A stretch of 16,120 bases of DNA from JBJENW01 sp051880395. GTDB taxonomy: Bacteria; Bacillota; Clostridia; Lachnospirales; Lachnospiraceae. Shown one piece after another: positions 15,172 through 16,120 of this stretch (within the stretch, counting starts at the first letter, position 1; every line of letters starts with the position of its first letter). Location of the stretch: contig JBJENW010000119.1 in assembly GCA_051880395.1 (NCBI GenBank), forward strand, positions 1 to 16,120. Direction: 5' to 3'. Both the position numbers and the translations under genes were made by a program. Below the pieces are notes generated by a model. It ran no database searches. It was not told the DNA's origin and was given only the letters and a program-made list of their open reading frames with translations.

Positions 15172-15692
15172 TTACGCTTTATATGAGTGTAAGTGTTGCA
15201 ACCACTACTTTATCGGCTAACCGAAATGGTATCAACCCCACCACTCTTTGAAAAAGATTGACGCGAAAAATATCTCTACCGGAGGATTCCTATGGGGACG
15301 TTTCCGAAATTCGGCTGGGTGCGCAAGGCGGGGGCGGCTGTTTCCAGAAAGGCTAGACAGAAATGAAGTCGAGTTTGGGTGGGCGAATCTTCGATGCTTT
15401 ATTTTTGCGGTTTTCCGAATGTCGTACAAACTGCACGCATGTGTATGTGGGAGAAAGACTCAAAAGCAGACTCTTTCTCCCACATACACATACGCACAGT
15501 TTGTACGCCTCTCGGCAAAACAGCAAAGGCATCGAAGATTCACCCACCCAAGCTCACTAACATTTCTGTCAAAGCCTTTCTGGAAACAGCCGCCCCCGCC
15601 TTGCGCACCCAGCCGAATTCCGGAAACTGTGTATCGGAAACGGTAGGTTGAGATTTTTTCGCTTAGGAAAAGAGTTGCGAACCCGATACGTT
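15172..15692. repeat. Complete long palindromic repeat element (about 520 nt)
   Basis: Two inverted halves meet at a centre near 15465. The segment 15308-15354 is the perfect reverse complement of 15573-15619 (47 nt). The segment 15439-15458 is the perfect complement of 15472-15491 (20 nt) and closes a 13-nt loop. Between these, pairing continues with short gaps and mismatches. The halves are not identical: the left half carries an outer block (TTTTACGCTTTATATG and onward) and CTTTATTTTTGC, while the right half carries GCCTTTGC and an outer CCGTTTCCGATACACAG block. The same two half-types occur at the window ends. The element is more GC-rich than its surroundings. No transposase or credible ORF lies inside. 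It could be a large structured RNA or a hairpin-type non-autonomous mobile repeat. Confidence 0.85.
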
Positions 15693-15918
15693 TTTGGCTG
15701 ATGTAAAGATTTGTTCCATCTACAACAACTTTTGCTCAAAAATATATGTATATCTGGATTTTTTTTAAATATGACAATTCCGTACACTAGAATTTCGCAA
15801 GATTTTTGTAGTCTTTTATTCAGAAAAAGCAATACAAAGCATACATATATTGGTCGAAACATTGTCTAAATATCCAAAATAATGTTCCATACGGAATATT
15901 TTTATAAATTCACAAGTA
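15693..15918. other. AT-rich spacer between two repeat elements
   Basis: No credible coding frame, promoter or terminator is seen on either strand. A short stretch from about 15711 (GTTCCATCTACAACAACTTT) resembles the outer edge of the element at 15919 onward (GTTCCGTCTGCAACACTTTT). It may be a degraded remnant of another copy or a boundary duplication. Confidence 0.5.
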
Positions 15919-16120
15919 CGTTCCGTCTGCAACACTTTTTCACCCAAGAAACAGATCTCAGCCTACCGTTTCCAATACACAGTTTCCGGGATTCGGGCAG
16001 GCGCAGAACACGGGGCGGCATCTTACAGAGTGGCTTTGACAGAAATGATAGTAAGTTCCGACGGGCAGTTCTGCGATGCCTTTGCTGTTTTTTGACCGTT
16101 GAACAACCGGTGCATCCTGT
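15919..16120 (+). repeat. Half of a palindromic repeat element, cut by the window end
   Basis: This half is collinear with the reverse complement of 15466-15692. Both have an outer GCAAC block, CTACCGTTTCC, ATACACAGTTTCCGG, then a stem arm, TTTGACAGAAATG, and GCCTTTGCTGTTTT. Its stem sequence (for example GGGATTCGGGCAGGC) differs from the neighbouring complete element but matches the first bases of the window in reverse complement: 15982-16002 with 165-185 (perfect), and 16098-16120 with 44-66 (19 of 23). It stops where the tip hairpin should begin, and that hairpin is found at 4-42. Confidence 0.8.

Noticed and set aside
15172..15692. A CRISPR array, group II intron or IS element at the right end
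   Set aside because: There are no regular repeat-spacer units, no reverse transcriptase or transposase frame, and no intron domain V-like motif was recognised. Only the inverted halves repeat.
15730..15900. Short inverted words such as AATATATGTAT with ATACATATATT, and ATTCCGTA with TACGGAAT
   Set aside because: They cross rather than nest, are AT-rich and short, and are likely by chance.

Overview
The window reads as a chromosomal segment of a low-to-mid GC Gram-positive anaerobe of the Clostridia, most likely a Lachnospiraceae-like gut bacterium. The basis is the gene content, strong AGGAGG ribosome binding sites, AT-rich sigma-A promoters and U-tailed terminators; no rRNA or marker gene is present to fix the taxon. 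All twelve recognisable genes lie on the minus strand, so the transcription order runs from high to low coordinates.

Layout in transcription order. (1) glyA (serine hydroxymethyltransferase, 15013-13775) has its own promoter near 15100 and a hairpin terminator at 13619-13666. (2) A four-gene ABC efflux operon follows (13586-8529): HlyD/MacA-like adaptor, MacB/LolD-type ATPase, a second and larger adaptor with an unusual insert and an alanine/glutamate heptad repeat, and a MacB/FtsX-type permease. (3) serS (8443-7151) has a good promoter inside the 85-nt gap after the permease and a strong terminator. (4) A 550-nt AT-rich gap holds a near-consensus promoter (6701-6729). (5) The complete F1Fo ATP synthase operon atpBEFHAGDC (6597-352) is tightly packed and closed by a terminator at 311-345. 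The c subunit lacks the sodium ligands, so the enzyme is predicted to move protons. The adaptors, ATPase and permease should form one export complex; glyA and serS both concern serine but are separate units.

The unusual part is at the two ends. Positions 15172-15692 form a complete near-palindromic element of about 520 nt with long arms, including a perfect 47-nt arm and a perfect 20-nt apical stem. A second member of the same family is split between the two window ends: its left half is the last 202 bases (15919-16120) and its right half is the first 315. Joining the last base to the first restores a continuous palindrome with a tip hairpin at 4-42. The two elements differ in much of their stem sequence, yet each pairs with itself, so pairing rather than sequence is kept in the stems, while other blocks are conserved outright. 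This fits a structured RNA or a hairpin-forming (MITE-like) mobile repeat. It also implies either that the window is a circularised contig closed through the repeat or that it lies between two like-oriented copies. I do not recognise the family, and no protein-coding function is credible inside it.
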